Assembly: GCF_014635545.1 (NCBI RefSeq) | Contig: NZ_BMDA01000001.1 | Coordinates: 1,752,739-1,816,738 of the forward strand | Reading direction: 5' to 3' | Source: Acinetobacter courvalinii | Lineage (GTDB): Bacteria > Pseudomonadota > Gammaproteobacteria > Pseudomonadales > Moraxellaceae | DNA: 64,000 nt | Shown here: piece by piece, positions 9,386 through 19,720 of the stretch | Layout of the letters: every line of letters starts with the position of its first letter | Numbering within the stretch: the stretch's first letter is position 1 | Translations under genes and position numbers: made by a program | The notes under the pieces: model-generated | What the model was told of the DNA's origin: nothing | Seen by the model: only the letters and a program-made list of their open reading frames with translations | Database searches by the model: none

Positions 9386-10414
9386 TTAAATATCGCTATA
9401 GCCCAAGCTCTTTAAAGCACGCTCATCATCAGACCAGCCGCCTTTGACTTTCACCCAAAGCGTGAGCATGATTTTTTGTTCAAACATTTTTTCCATGTCT
9501 GCACGTGCATCCATACCGATACTTTTCAGCTTCGCACCTTTATCACCAATTACAATGGCTTTTTGTCCTTGGCGCTCAACAAAGATGGTTGCATCAATAT
9601 AAGTACAAGGTGGTTTTAAACGACCGGTTTTTTCATTGACAGTCGCTTCTTCTGTTTTAAAAGATTCAATCTGTACAGTCAAATCGTATGGCAGTTCTTC
9701 ACCCAACTGGCGCATGATTTTCTCGCGAATAATTTCACTCGCAAGGAAGCGTTCCGAACGGTCTGTAATCTGGTCCAGTGAATACAATGGTGGCTGATAA
9801 GGCAGATACTTTTCAATGGTATCACGCAGATGCTCAAGATTGGCGCCACGTAATGCCGATACCGGAACAATCTCGGCAAAGTTCATTAACTTGGCACGTT
9901 CACGAATCAATGGCAATGCTTCGTTTTTGTTCTCGAAGGTATCTAGCTTATTGATCACGAGGATCACGGGCATATCTGCATTTTTCAGCTTTTCCAAAAC
10001 CAGTTCGTCGTTTTGAGTCCACTTCTGTGCATCTACCACAAATAAAACCAGATTCACATCACGCAATGCCGAGTGAGCAGCACGGTTCATCATTTTGTTG
10101 ATGGCACGGACTTCTTTCTTGTGCATCCCTGGCGTATCTACAAATACTGCCTGTGATTTTTCACGAGAATCAATACCAACAATCTTATGACGTGTGGTTT
10201 GTGGCTTACGTGAAGTAATTGACAGTTTTTGACCCAATAAATGGTTCATTAAGGTCGACTTACCGACGTTTGGACGACCAACGATCGCAACAAAACCGCT
10301 TTTAAAATCTGAAGGAATCGTGGTTCCTTGAGAACTAAAAAATTGATCAATCAAGTTATTGCCGTCTTGCTGCTCAGCTGCTGCTTCTAGCTTATTTTCT
10401 TCTGAATGGGACAT
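9386..10414 (-). CDS. era: GTPase Era
   Basis: Essential GTPase that binds the 3' end of 16S rRNA during 30S assembly. 342 aa: an unusual N-terminal extension of about 40 acidic/Gln-rich residues, then G1 GRPNVGKST, the switch region, G3 DTPGM, G4 NKLD, G5 SAL, and a C-terminal KH domain ([13 protein letters not shown]). It is 4 bases after rnc, the classic rnc-era pairing. Confidence 0.96.
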   Translation of the reverse strand: MSHSEENKLEAAAEQQDGNNLIDQFFSSQGTTIPSDFKSGFVAIVGRPNVGKSTLMNHLLGQKLSITSRKPQTTRHKIVGIDSREKSQAVFVDTPGMHKKEVRAINKMMNRAAHSALRDVNLVLFVVDAQKWTQNDELVLEKLKNADMPVILVINKLDTFENKNEALPLIRERAKLMNFAEIVPVSALRGANLEHLRDTIEKYLPYQPPLYSLDQITDRSERFLASEIIREKIMRQLGEELPYDLTVQIESFKTEEATVNEKTGRLKPPCTYIDATIFVERQGQKAIVIGDKGAKLKSIGMDARADMEKMFEQKIMLTLWVKVKGGWSDDERALKSLGYSDI

Positions 10415-10418
10415 CAGG

Positions 10419-11114
10419 TTATTGCTCCAATAATTTTAAAATCTCTGCCGCTGCCGTTTGTTCGGCAAAACGACGACTTGAGCCCTCGCCTTGAATTTTT
10501 GGCAATCCATCGACCAAACATTCCACTTTGAAATGCTGATTCGGTGCATCGCCCTGAATATCTACAACCTCGTAAACTGGGAGAGGTTTTTTACGTGCTT
10601 GTAAATACTCTTGCAAACGTGATTTCGGGTCTTTCAGTTGATCTGTCGGTTCGATATGATCAAGATATGGTTCATACCATTTTAACACAATGCGTTCCAG
10701 CAGGTTGAGATCATTACAGTCTAAATAAATAGCACCAATAATTGCCTCTACTGTATCCGCCAAAATCGATTCACGGTGATGACCACCTGATTTTAGCTCG
10801 CCAGTGCTTAAAATTAATGACCGACTCAGTTGTAAATCATTTGCAATTTTTCCTAAGGCTTCTTGTCGAACCAGCGTTGCACGCATTCGCGTTAAGCGGC
10901 CTTCATTTTCCAGCGGATAGGCATTATACAAATAATTCGCAACGATCATTCCCAATAACGAATCGCCTAGAAATTCTAGGCGTTCATAATTGTGTTTATG
11001 GCTGACAGAACGATGGGTTAAGGCCAGTTTTAACAAATCAATCTGTTTAAACTGGTGACCAATTCGTCCTTGCAACCGAGTATCATTGAGCTTGTTTTGC
11101 AGATTTTTGGTCAA
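10419..11114 (-). CDS. rnc: Ribonuclease III
   Basis: Cleaves double-stranded RNA in rRNA precursors and mRNAs. The signature [12 protein letters not shown], the second acidic site ([15 protein letters not shown]) and a C-terminal double-stranded RNA-binding domain (about residues 155-231) are present. No ATG exists near the conserved N-terminus. TTG at 11114 (start TKNLQNKL, 231 aa) fits family length, and TTG at 11126 is an alternative. The start lies inside the end of the DUF4845 gene, which suggests translational coupling. Confidence 0.94.
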   Translation of the reverse strand: MTKNLQNKLNDTRLQGRIGHQFKQIDLLKLALTHRSVSHKHNYERLEFLGDSLLGMIVANYLYNAYPLENEGRLTRMRATLVRQEALGKIANDLQLSRSLILSTGELKSGGHHRESILADTVEAIIGAIYLDCNDLNLLERIVLKWYEPYLDHIEPTDQLKDPKSRLQEYLQARKKPLPVYEVVDIQGDAPNQHFKVECLVDGLPKIQGEGSSRRFAEQTAAAEILKLLEQ

Positions 11115-11460
11115 AAGTCTTCTCAAAGGTCATAACTAGACTAATATTTAGCATGAAAGGCTTACGGATTTCATACTTCTTGATTACCACAAGATCATCT
11201 TTATAAGTCACTTGCGCAATATCTTTAAAATGTAGATCACGGATCCCGTTCATATCAAAACGTTGATCCATCTGGGAGGCAAACTTACTTGGTGTAATGT
11301 TTGCTGGGCTATCTTTTAATAAGCTTTCAATCTGATTATTAATCAGCTTGTCATCCCAGTATGCTGGCCAAATTGCAATTGCTGCTTTTACAGCAACTGC
11401 AAATAAAACCACCCCAAATAAAATTGCAATATACGAAGTCCCAAGTTGAGATTTACGCAT
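11083..11460 (-). CDS. DUF4845 family membrane protein
   Basis: 125 aa with one N-terminal membrane segment (about residues 8-30) and a mostly extracytoplasmic remainder. This uncharacterised family is commonly found between lepB and rnc in Pseudomonadales, exactly the arrangement here. It overlaps the rnc start by about 30 bases. The role is unknown; position suggests a link with secretion or envelope processing, but this is guesswork. Confidence 0.85.
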   Translation of the reverse strand: MRKSQLGTSYIAILFGVVLFAVAVKAAIAIWPAYWDDKLINNQIESLLKDSPANITPSKFASQMDQRFDMNGIRDLHFKDIAQVTYKDDLVVIKKYEIRKPFMLNISLVMTFEKTFDQKSAKQAQ

Positions 11461-11484
11461 CTTTATATTTCCTTTATGTTTTTA

Positions 11485-12348
11485 TCAATCAATCTTACCA
11501 TTTCGGTTAAAACTTGGAAGATTAAAGCCTGGCTCTTTATGCATCCATATATAAAAAGCTCGACCTGTTAAATTCGCTTCAGGTACAAAGCCCCAAAAAC
11601 GACTGTCCGCACTTTGGTCCCGGTTATCGCCCATTGCGAAATATTGACCTTCAGGTACGGTGACTTCCCAATCCTGTCCATTGCTTTTGATAAAGACATC
11701 ATTGGCTTTAGCAACAAATGGCACCAAGGCTTCAGCACCTTTTAACTGCGCAAACTGGAACTGTTCAACCAGTGGGTTACGCCCTTCCAGATAGCGGATC
11801 AGATGCTGATGCTCACCCAAGGTTTCTTTAAAATACAGAGCAGTTGGCGTGTCTTGCTGGTCTTTCACACGTGAAAATTGTGTGGCAACTTTTGCAATTT
11901 GCTGACCATTAATCGTCAACTCACCCGCTTTAAACTGGATATGGTCACCTGGCAAACCCACTACACGCTTAATGTAGCTAATCGTAGGTTGTGGCGGATA
12001 ACGGAACACAATTACTTCGCCACGTTTCGGCTCGCCAACATTAACCACTTTGGTATTGACCACAGGTAGACGTAAACCATAATCAAATTTATTGACCAGA
12101 ATAAAATCACCTGTCTCCAAGGTCGGTACCATCGAGTCAGAAGGAATATTAAACGGTTCATATAAGAAAGAGCGTAGGATCAGCACGACTGCCAACACTG
12201 GCCAGAAGTCATATGCCCATGTGATAAGAAAGTTTTCCTGATTCCGCCCTTTATTTGCACGTTGTTTAAATACAAATTTATCAAGCAACCACACCAGAAA
12301 GAAAATCAGTGTCGCTGGTACCAGAATCAAATTAAAATCAAAATCCAC
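11485..12348 (-). CDS. lepB: Signal peptidase I
   Basis: Inner-membrane serine protease that removes signal peptides from exported proteins. 287 aa. The N-terminal membrane anchors are followed by the catalytic Ser motif (IPSDSMVPT), the catalytic Lys motif (YIKRVVGLPGD) and the C-terminal MGDNRDQSADSRFWG box. The start codon is GTG at 12348, with GAGAGG just upstream. It follows lepA, as in most Gammaproteobacteria. Confidence 0.96.
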   Translation of the reverse strand: MDFDFNLILVPATLIFFLVWLLDKFVFKQRANKGRNQENFLITWAYDFWPVLAVVLILRSFLYEPFNIPSDSMVPTLETGDFILVNKFDYGLRLPVVNTKVVNVGEPKRGEVIVFRYPPQPTISYIKRVVGLPGDHIQFKAGELTINGQQIAKVATQFSRVKDQQDTPTALYFKETLGEHQHLIRYLEGRNPLVEQFQFAQLKGAEALVPFVAKANDVFIKSNGQDWEVTVPEGQYFAMGDNRDQSADSRFWGFVPEANLTGRAFYIWMHKEPGFNLPSFNRNGKID

Positions 12349-12383
12349 AAACCCTCTCTTGCAGTCTCACTGCTCGTTTTGCA

Positions 12384-12410
12384 GCTGGGTAAACCAGAGG
12401 TTTCCCCAGC
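12384..12410 (-). promoter_or_regulatory. Hairpin between lepA and lepB
   Basis: GCTGGG and CCCAGC flank an inner AAACC/GGTTT stem with a 3-base loop. It has no T-run, so it is more likely an mRNA processing or partial attenuation element than a full terminator, allowing lower lepB expression than lepA. Confidence 0.45.
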
Positions 12411-12419
12411 CTCATTTCT

Positions 12420-14237
12420 TTATCTATCGACTTTCAATACAGCCAAGAACGCTTCTTGTGGAATTTCAACACTTCCCACTTGCTTCATACGTTTCTTACC
12501 TTCTTTCTGCTTCGCAAGAAGTTTCTTCTTACGTGAAACGTCACCACCATAACATTTGGCCAGTACGTTTTTACGCATCGCTTTTACAGTAGAACGGGCA
12601 ATGATTTGTGCACCAATCGCAGCCTGAATCGCAACATCATACATTTGGCGAGGAATCAGATCTTTCATCTTCTCTACCAATGCAATACCACGATGACGTG
12701 CATCCTGACGGTGGCAAATCATGGCCAAGGCATCGACCTTCTCACTATTAATTAATACATCTACCTTAACCAAAGCTGAACTTTCGAAACGAACGAAGTT
12801 ATAGTCGAGTGATGCAAAACCACGTGAACATGATTTTAATTTGTCAAAGAAATCCATGACCACTTCAGCCATTGGAATTTCAAAAGTAATAGAAACTTGA
12901 TTCCCCAGGAATTTCATGTCTTTTTGAACACCACGACGTTCGATACACAGCGTCATGACGTTACCTAAATATTCTTGTGGCACAAGGATATGGCATTCGG
13001 CAATCGGTTCACGCAAGTCTTCAACCGTAGAACCATCCGGCATTTTTGATGGACTGTCGATATAAATGATATCGCCTTTCTTGGTCAAAGCTTCGTAAAT
13101 GACCGTTGGCGCAGAACTGATCAGATCCAGATCGTATTCACGCTCTAAACGCTCTTGTACGATCTCCATGTGGAGCATGCCCAAGAAGCCACAACGGAAA
13201 CCAAAGCCTAATGCATCTGAACTTTCCGGTTCAAAGAATAAAGCTGAATCGTTGATCTGTAGTTTTTGTAATGCTTCACGGAACGGTTCAAAGTCACTTG
13301 AATCAATCGGGAAAAGTCCAGCATATACCTGTGGTTTTACCTTTTTAAAACCAGGCAAAGTTTCCACTTCAGGCGTAGATGAAAGTGTGATGGTATCACC
13401 GACTGGTGCACCAAAAATATCTTTAATACCCGCAATCACGAAGCCAACTTCACCTGCTTCGAGGATGTCGGTTTCAGTATGTTTCGGATTGAACACACCC
13501 ACTGAAGTGACCGGATGAGTTTGACCTGTCGATTTAACCAGCATCTTATCGCCCTTACGGATGCGACCTTGTTTGATACGGACCAGAGAAACAACTCCTA
13601 AATAGTTGTCAAACCATGAGTCAATAATCAATGCCTGTAATGGCGCATCACGGTCACCTTCAGGTGCTGGAATAACATCAACCAGACGCTCTAGCACACC
13701 TTCAACACCTAGACCAGTTTTTGCAGAACAGGTTGGTGCATCAGTCGCTTCAATCCCGATAATTTCTTCAATTTCGTGAATGACACGTTCAGGCTCGGCC
13801 TGAGGCAAGTCAATCTTGTTCAAGATAGGTAAAACTTCCAGACCCTGCTCAATTGCGGTATAGCAGTTAGCAACCGACTGTGCCTCAACCCCTTGTGCAG
13901 CATCGACAACCAGCAATGCGCCTTCGCACGCAGCCAAAGAACGTGACACTTCATAAGAGAAGTCAACGTGTCCTGGGGTATCAATGAAGTTTAATTGATA
14001 TTCCTGACCATTCGGATGAGTGTAATACAACGTCACCGAAGCGGCTTTAATTGTAATCCCACGCTCACGCTCAAGCTCCATAGAGTCTAATACTTGAGCT
14101 TGCATCTCACGATCTTGTAAACCACCGCACATTTGAATGAAACGGTCAGCCAGCGTCGACTTACCGTGGTCAATGTGTGCAATGATCGAGAAATTGCGTA
14201 TATTTTTGATATCTACGGATTTTTTAGCTTGCGCCAT
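12420..14237 (-). CDS. lepA: Elongation factor 4 (LepA GTPase)
   Basis: Ribosome-associated translational GTPase that acts on stalled or mistranslocated ribosomes and in initiation/assembly. 605 aa, full family length. G motifs [16 protein letters not shown] and NKID are near the N-terminus; the LepA-specific C-terminal domain ends with the typical [22 protein letters not shown] segment. AAGG lies 6 bases before the ATG. First gene of the minus-strand run. Confidence 0.97.
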   Translation of the reverse strand: MAQAKKSVDIKNIRNFSIIAHIDHGKSTLADRFIQMCGGLQDREMQAQVLDSMELERERGITIKAASVTLYYTHPNGQEYQLNFIDTPGHVDFSYEVSRSLAACEGALLVVDAAQGVEAQSVANCYTAIEQGLEVLPILNKIDLPQAEPERVIHEIEEIIGIEATDAPTCSAKTGLGVEGVLERLVDVIPAPEGDRDAPLQALIIDSWFDNYLGVVSLVRIKQGRIRKGDKMLVKSTGQTHPVTSVGVFNPKHTETDILEAGEVGFVIAGIKDIFGAPVGDTITLSSTPEVETLPGFKKVKPQVYAGLFPIDSSDFEPFREALQKLQINDSALFFEPESSDALGFGFRCGFLGMLHMEIVQERLEREYDLDLISSAPTVIYEALTKKGDIIYIDSPSKMPDGSTVEDLREPIAECHILVPQEYLGNVMTLCIERRGVQKDMKFLGNQVSITFEIPMAEVVMDFFDKLKSCSRGFASLDYNFVRFESSALVKVDVLINSEKVDALAMICHRQDARHRGIALVEKMKDLIPRQMYDVAIQAAIGAQIIARSTVKAMRKNVLAKCYGGDVSRKKKLLAKQKEGKKRMKQVGSVEIPQEAFLAVLKVDR

Positions 14238-14766
14238 GGGTTACCTTAAGAATATGTACACAGCAATCTAATCAATTAAATAATTGCCTATTGCTGCGAA
14301 AAATAATGTTTAAAAAGTTCGGCACAGTATAAGCACAACAATGTTAAAAATATAGTGTTAAAAGTATATGTGACCGAGACTACATCGCGATGCTGAAAGC
14401 AATATTTAAGCGAGAAATTAATTTCCCCCACCAGAACCTGACAATCGCTTTAAAAAATGCTGCAGAGTTTGTGAGTGGTACAAGGCTAAGAATGGATGAC
14501 CTGTCTTGGTGCCGTGCCATTCCATCCTTATTTTGATAATGCAAAGCTTGTATGACGAGTTGAGCATGATCCGAAACAGCCACAGGATACCTCACGATAT
14601 GCGTTCAACAAGCGCATATCGAACCTGAGAAAAATTTTCTTCTCCGCCTGATGTTTGGTTTATGGTTGCAAATGCTGATAATGAACAAACTAAACCATTT
14701 AAAAGTAGCAGGATGAGCCCCCTTCCAGAATAACTTTAAACCTATTTAACCATTTAATTTTTAAAA
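14238..14766. other. Intergenic stretch upstream of lepA, no supported gene
   Basis: A 529-base AT-rich region. It must hold the lepA promoter; TATACT on the minus strand near 14330 is a candidate -10 without a convincing -35. An open frame on the minus strand at 14380-14595 has no clear start site or recognisable motif, so I do not call it. Confidence 0.4.
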
Positions 14767-14880
14767 TTAATTTGGGTTTACATAATAGAAATAAAAAATC
14801 AGAATCGCGAGCAAAATGCTGGCAAGAGTTAAATAGCATCCCACGGTATTAAAGCTTTTTACGAATTTTAAGATATCCAT
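14767..14880 (-). CDS. Possible 37-aa single-membrane-segment protein
   Basis: An ATG-started frame of 37 residues: a short basic N-terminus (MDILKFVKSF), then about 18 hydrophobic residues (LTLASILLAILIFYFYY), then a polar end. The layout is that of small inner-membrane proteins. The ribosome-binding site is weak (GAAG too close to the ATG), so it may be chance. Function unknown. Confidence 0.35.
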   Translation of the reverse strand: MDILKFVKSFNTVGCYLTLASILLAILIFYFYYVNPN

Positions 14881-15121
14881 ACTTCATGATTTTTAAAAAC
14901 ATTGTGACCATTATCACAGATTTTACTCAAAACAGTGAAATAACCGCCGATAAAAGCATCAATTAATCCGACCAGCTTTTTCGCTTGGTTTTACACACCT
15001 TTTGATATTAAACAGTCACGGTGAGAGCTATCAAAAAGGCTCAATTGCGTAAATTTCGGTTTCAATGTCAGCCTTCAACGCAAAATGAATGGTTGAGCTA
15101 TCGCGATAAATTTTCTCCCAT

Positions 15122-15153
15122 AAAAAAGCCGTACTTGATCGGTACGGCTTTTT
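15122..15153 (-). terminator. Intrinsic terminator after the small membrane protein gene
   Basis: GCCGTAC (15128-15134) pairs with GTACGGC (15142-15148), flanked by A6 and T-runs, so it can act in both directions. It lies 17 bases after the stop at 15170 on the minus strand. Confidence 0.8.
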
Positions 15154-15169
15154 CATCATCTTTTTTTAA

Positions 15170-15358
15170 TTATTCAATTTTATGCCAAAACATCACGGTT
15201 AAATTAAACTCGGATTTAATTAAAAAAGCGCAAGCAATCAGACCTAGCCCCACAAAGAGAAGGGTCATATCAAAAACAACACTTCCGATTACAAGTACGA
15301 TGCCTGCAAACAAGCACAGCAAATAAAAAACAACAACCCCCACGTTGTCATTCATCAT
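15170..15358 (-). CDS. Small two-helix membrane protein
   Basis: 62 aa made almost entirely of two hydrophobic segments (about residues 7-27 and 29-47) with a short polar end. Starts at tandem ATGs (15358 or 15355) with GGGGA 2-5 bases upstream. Followed by a strong terminator, which supports its being expressed. No family recognised. Confidence 0.6.
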   Translation of the reverse strand: MMNDNVGVVVFYLLCLFAGIVLVIGSVVFDMTLLFVGLGLIACAFLIKSEFNLTVMFWHKIE

Positions 15359-15581
15359 GTTCCCCAAAACACAATTTAAGAGGCTACAAAATAACCAATA
15401 TACAAAAATTATACAATTAGCTTAATCTATTGAATTTTTCGCATAAGCCAACGTTATTAAACGTTTTTTTAAGTATTTAATCCGAGTTTAGGTTAATTGA
15501 TTCACTATTTTTAAACTTAGTTTGATGAATTGATCGTAAAATGCCGCCCTCGGATCATTCATTTGCTGCTGATTTCTGAAT

Positions 15582-16040
15582 TTATTCAGACTGCCGATAT
15601 GAAATTGAAAAATCCATTGGATTTAAATCTGGTGAAATTGGTTGGTAAGCCTGAGTAAAACTCGGTGACATCCGTTTTGGACGTCCTGTTTCAATTTCAA
15701 TACAGGCCCATTTGGTATTTCCCATAAACAGAACACTTTGGTCTTTCGGACGATAAAATGCATACTGACGGAAAGAATATAAGGCATTTATATCATCCAG
15801 CCATGTACGCAAGATGATGTGTTCACCTTCCAGAGCGGCTTTGCGATACTGCACATGATGTTCAACCGCGACCATTGCATGTTTAAGTTCCAGATACTGA
15901 GCAAGTCCCAATCCTAATGTTTCGATATGTGCTGCAGCGACATCCTGCATCCACTGGATATACATCACGTTATTGACATGGCCCAATACATCGATATGCT
16001 CAGGTTGAACTCGTAATTCCAAATCAAAAATCGTACTCAT
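15582..16040 (-). CDS. Acyl-CoA thioesterase, hot-dog fold
   Basis: 152 aa, 4HBT-type. The motif VLGHVNNVMYIQWMQDVA contains the Asp/Asn-type N-terminal active-site segment of the YbgC/FadM-like thioesterases (HIDVLGHVNN). It likely hydrolyses acyl-CoA; the substrate cannot be read from the sequence. Monocistronic, convergent with nothing close. Confidence 0.85.
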   Translation of the reverse strand: MSTIFDLELRVQPEHIDVLGHVNNVMYIQWMQDVAAAHIETLGLGLAQYLELKHAMVAVEHHVQYRKAALEGEHIILRTWLDDINALYSFRQYAFYRPKDQSVLFMGNTKWACIEIETGRPKRMSPSFTQAYQPISPDLNPMDFSISYRQSE

Positions 16041-16110
16041 TTATCTGGCTTCTTTCATCAATCAAAACTCAGCTAGATACACTAGTCTAAACTGCAGTGT
16101 ATTACAAAAT

Positions 16111-16140
16111 AAAAAACCACCCTTTTTCAGAGTGGTTTTG
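16111..16140 (-). terminator. Intrinsic terminator of the DegP-like gene
   Basis: AAAACCAC (16113-16120) pairs with GTGGTTTT (16132-16139), with an A-run that reads as T on the minus strand. It lies 17 bases past the protease stop. Confidence 0.75.
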
Positions 16141-16156
16141 AGCAACCATAACAGGT

Positions 16157-17533
16157 TTAAGGCAGACGTAAACCTAAAATTGCACGTTGGCCCTGACGGA
16201 TAATGGTCACACGGGCAACACTATTCTTCGGCAAGGCACCCACCGTTTTAGCGAACATTTGACTGTTGGTAATCGCTACACCATTAACCTGAACAATCAC
16301 ATCCCCTGCGACCAGATTTGATAATGATGCAAGGCCACCACGTTTCACATCCTGAATCAGAATACCACTGCGAATGTCCAAACGCGCTTGCTCAGCCGCA
16401 GTCAGGTCACGAATACTCATACCCAAACCGCTGGTTGGATTATTTTTCTCAGCATCCGCAGCCGTATCATCTGGTGCGGTACCCAGTGTTGCAGAAATGG
16501 TGCGTGTTTTATCATCACGTAAAATTTCGAGCTGCACGGTTTGATTTGGCGCAATGCGATTCAATGAATAAAGTAAATCGCCTGTGCGTGAAATCGGCAC
16601 ACCATTGGCTTTTAAAATCACGTCGCCTGATTTTAGGCCTGCTTTTTCAGCAGGTGATTTCGGTGCAACCTGCGTGATCAAAGAACCTTCCGGTTTTGGT
16701 AATTTATAAGCTTCGGCCAAGTTCCGATCAATGTCTTGTAGCATGATACCAAGATATGAACGTGTTACTTTACCTGTCGTCTTTAACTGTTGTACCACGT
16801 CCATTGCAACATCGATTGGAATCGAAAAAGACAATCCCATATAACCGCCGGTACCACTGAAGATACGCGAGTTAACCCCCACCACTTCACCACGCTGGTT
16901 AAACAATGGACCACCAGAGTTCCCCGGGTTCAGTGCGGCGTCTGTTTGGATAAACGGTACTGAAGTTTCACCACTCATATTACGTGATTTGGCACTGACA
17001 ATCCCCGCTGATGCGGAATAATCAAAGCCAAATGGCGAACCAATCGCGAGTACAGGTTCACCAACGCGAAGCTGGTTAACATTACCAATTTTTAATTCCG
17101 GGAAATTGCTTCCATTGACTTTAAGTAATGCAATATCCGTACGTTCATCGCTACCAACAAGTGTTGCGTCAATTTCACGGCGGTCATTCAGGATAATACT
17201 GATGCGGGAAGCATTTTCAACCACATGACGATTGGTTAACAAGTATCCGTCCTTACCAATAAAAAATGCACTGCCGTAGCCGGTTTTTTCCTGTGGTCCC
17301 TGTTGTTGCGGGATAATCACCTGATTACCAAAAAAACGACGCAAAATTTCCGGAACCTGTTGTTGTAATAACTCTTCCTGAGTCATTTTCTTGACCACAT
17401 TGACACTCACCACAGCAGGACTGACCTGCTCAACGAGATTTGAAAAATCTACTGGCGATGCAGCATTGACTTGAGCAGCTGCTACCGTAAATACCGCAGC
17501 ATACATTCCTTGTTGTAAATAGCGACTTTTCAT
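16157..17533 (-). CDS. Do/DegP-family periplasmic serine protease
   Basis: Periplasmic quality-control protease/chaperone. 458 aa: signal peptide (about 1-24, ending VNA), chymotrypsin-like domain with catalytic His in NRHVVENA, Asp in TDIALLKV and Ser in NPGNSGGPL, then two PDZ domains (about 260-350 and 370-455). This corresponds to the DegP/MucD type. No sigma/anti-sigma genes adjoin it, so MucD-like placement next to algU is not seen here. Confidence 0.94.
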   Translation of the reverse strand: MKSRYLQQGMYAAVFTVAAAQVNAASPVDFSNLVEQVSPAVVSVNVVKKMTQEELLQQQVPEILRRFFGNQVIIPQQQGPQEKTGYGSAFFIGKDGYLLTNRHVVENASRISIILNDRREIDATLVGSDERTDIALLKVNGSNFPELKIGNVNQLRVGEPVLAIGSPFGFDYSASAGIVSAKSRNMSGETSVPFIQTDAALNPGNSGGPLFNQRGEVVGVNSRIFSGTGGYMGLSFSIPIDVAMDVVQQLKTTGKVTRSYLGIMLQDIDRNLAEAYKLPKPEGSLITQVAPKSPAEKAGLKSGDVILKANGVPISRTGDLLYSLNRIAPNQTVQLEILRDDKTRTISATLGTAPDDTAADAEKNNPTSGLGMSIRDLTAAEQARLDIRSGILIQDVKRGGLASLSNLVAGDVIVQVNGVAITNSQMFAKTVGALPKNSVARVTIIRQGQRAILGLRLP

Positions 17534-17911
17534 GAAGCAAGAACCTACATACTGTTGATTAAAATAAAAGTTATGATCTATGTTTGTAGCATAACCCTAG
17601 CATTCTTTTCGTAAAAAAATGTTTATATTTTCAATGCATACAACCAAATAGAACAATGAAATGTGAATAAATTATGGAGCCTTTTCCAGATGTTCACCTT
17701 TCAATTAAGGTTTTATCTTGGACAGCTTAAGGCTAGATTAAAACCATGTACTGAAAGTTAATCGTTTTCTCATTCATACAGATGAGGCCAAATTAATCAA
17801 TAAATAAATCGCATTCGCTAAAAATTCACTCAATTTCAGGCAGATTGGCCCTTGCCTTTTTGATAAAAAAGCGGTGTCATTAGCGAACGTTTAAAACTGA
17901 AGCAGATTGAC
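17534..17911. other. Divergent intergenic region, protease / nadB
   Basis: 378 AT-rich bases that must carry the promoters of both divergent genes. I see no gene, terminator or strong structured element. Frames within it are shorter than 20 codons. Confidence 0.5.
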
Positions 17912-19543
17912 ATGCCTGATTTAAAAACAATTCACCATTTTGATGTGATTATTGTGGGCAGTGGCGGTGCAGGTTTAAGCCTCGCACTCTCTTTACCAAG
18001 TCATTATAACATTGCAATTCTGGCAAAGGCGGCGCTGACAGAAGCCAGTACCTTCTACGCACAAGGCGGTGTTGCGGCAGTCTTAGACGAAACCGATTCG
18101 ATTCAACAACATATTAATGACACCATGATTGCAGGCGGTCATTTGTGTGAGCTAGATGCGGTCAAACATACTGTCGAAGGTGGCAAACCATCCGTTGACT
18201 TCCTGCTCAAGCAAGGCGTGCAATTTACGCTGGATGAAGACGAACAATTGCATCTCACCCGTGAAGGTGGTCACTCACAACGCCGTATCATTCACTCTGC
18301 CGATGCAACCGGCAAAGCCATTTCAACCACGCTGGTTGAACGCGCCAAAGAAAGAAAAAATATTACAATTTTTGAAAATTATATTGCGATTGATCTGATT
18401 ACCCTACACAAGCTTGGTCATCAAAACCAAGCTAATCGTGCGATCGGCCTCTATGCTTTAGATGAAGCCAGCGAACAGGTGCATACTTTCTTAGCTCCAT
18501 TTACTGCACTTGCCTGTGGCGGTGCAATGAAAGCCTATCTCTACACCTCAAATCCTGATATTGCGACTGGTGATGGGATTGCCATGGCCTATCGTGCAGG
18601 TTGCCGTGTCGCCAATATGGAATTTAACCAATTCCATCCGACCTGTTTATACCATCCGAAAGCACGCTCGTTCTTAATTACCGAAGCGATGCGCGGTGAA
18701 GGTGCTTATTTGCGCCTCCCCGATGGTGAACGTTTTATGCTGCGTTTTGATGAACGTGCTGAACTTGCACCGCGTGATATTGTGGCACGTACCATCGACC
18801 ATGAAATCAAGCGTCTCGGGATTCGTCATGTCTGGCTAGACATCACCCATAAATCGCCAGAGTTTATTACTGAACATTTTCCAACACTGTATGCCCGTCT
18901 GCTTGAACTCGGCATTGATATCACTAAAGATATGATTCCTGTGGTTCCAGCTGCACACTATACCTGTGGTGGTGTAGTGGTCGATGAACATAGTCAGACT
19001 GATCTCGATGGTTTATATGCCATTGGTGAGACCTCTTATACAGGTCTACACGGCGCCAACCGTATGGCCAGTAACTCATTACTAGAATGCTTCGTTTATG
19101 GCATGAGTGCAGCAGAAGATATTGAACAGAAGTTTGATGCTGAGTTTCAATTTCCAGATGTCCCAACCTGGGATGAAACGCAAGTTACCGATGCCGATGA
19201 AGATGTGGTGATCCTGCAGAACTGGGATGAGCTACGTTCCACCATGTGGAACTATGTGGGTATTGTCCGTACCACTAAACGTTTACAACGTGCCTTACAC
19301 CGTATTGAAATGCTCAAGCATGAAATCACCGAGTATTATCAGGATTATCGTGTCAGTAAGAACTTGATTGAGTTACGTAATTTGGTTCTGGTTTCTGAGA
19401 TGATTGTACGTTGTGCAATGGAACGTAAGGAATCACGTGGTTTGCACTATACACTGGATTATCCTGAACTCTCCAATGAGATTCGTAAGACGGTGCTCAC
19501 ACCGCCAAATTTCAAAGTAGAACAGCCGTTGGTGAATGAATAA
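17912..19543 (+). CDS. nadB: L-aspartate oxidase
   Basis: First step of de novo NAD synthesis, aspartate to iminoaspartate. 543 aa flavoprotein of the succinate dehydrogenase/fumarate reductase family: FAD-binding [11 protein letters not shown] at about 14-24, the [10 protein letters not shown] segment, the active-site HPTCLYHP and [13 protein letters not shown] motifs, and [15 protein letters not shown]. Stands alone, divergent from the DegP-like gene. Confidence 0.96.
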   Translation: MPDLKTIHHFDVIIVGSGGAGLSLALSLPSHYNIAILAKAALTEASTFYAQGGVAAVLDETDSIQQHINDTMIAGGHLCELDAVKHTVEGGKPSVDFLLKQGVQFTLDEDEQLHLTREGGHSQRRIIHSADATGKAISTTLVERAKERKNITIFENYIAIDLITLHKLGHQNQANRAIGLYALDEASEQVHTFLAPFTALACGGAMKAYLYTSNPDIATGDGIAMAYRAGCRVANMEFNQFHPTCLYHPKARSFLITEAMRGEGAYLRLPDGERFMLRFDERAELAPRDIVARTIDHEIKRLGIRHVWLDITHKSPEFITEHFPTLYARLLELGIDITKDMIPVVPAAHYTCGGVVVDEHSQTDLDGLYAIGETSYTGLHGANRMASNSLLECFVYGMSAAEDIEQKFDAEFQFPDVPTWDETQVTDADEDVVILQNWDELRSTMWNYVGIVRTTKRLQRALHRIEMLKHEITEYYQDYRVSKNLIELRNLVLVSEMIVRCAMERKESRGLHYTLDYPELSNEIRKTVLTPPNFKVEQPLVNE

Positions 19544-19628
19544 CACTCAATTTATTTTAGCTATTATTTTTTGATTGGCATGGCCTCATATAAACAGAAT
19601 CATTAGATCTCGTTTGTATAGGCAATAC

Positions 19629-19720
19629 ATTACTTTGAAGGATCAAAGTAATCAAAATCCCTTGTTGGACAGAGGGTACATCCTTGGTACCCCTGTCCAA
19701 CTGGCGGCATCCATGCCGCC
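19629..19720. repeat. Array of three adjacent hairpins (REP/BIME-like)
   Basis: Three inverted repeats follow each other within 92 bases: ATTACTTTGA/TCAAAGTAAT (19629-19652), TTGGACAG-a-GGGTAC/GTACCC-CTGTCCAA (19665-19700) and GGCGGCAT/ATGCCGCC (19703-19720). It sits between convergent nadB and tmk. The structure is typical of dispersed extragenic palindromes and may also end transcription from both sides. Whether it is repeated elsewhere in the genome cannot be seen here. Confidence 0.6.

Noticed and set aside
14380..14595. A 71-codon minus-strand frame upstream of lepA
   Set aside because: No clear start, no domain and no conserved pattern that I can see; could be a decayed fragment.
15021..15326. 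A 101-codon plus-strand frame
   Set aside because: It crosses a terminator stem and overlaps the better-supported small membrane gene on the minus strand.
16157..17533. Considering the DegP-like gene part of an algU/mucD cluster
   Set aside because: No sigma or anti-sigma gene adjoins it; the sigma operon of this window is 42 kb away and unrelated by position.
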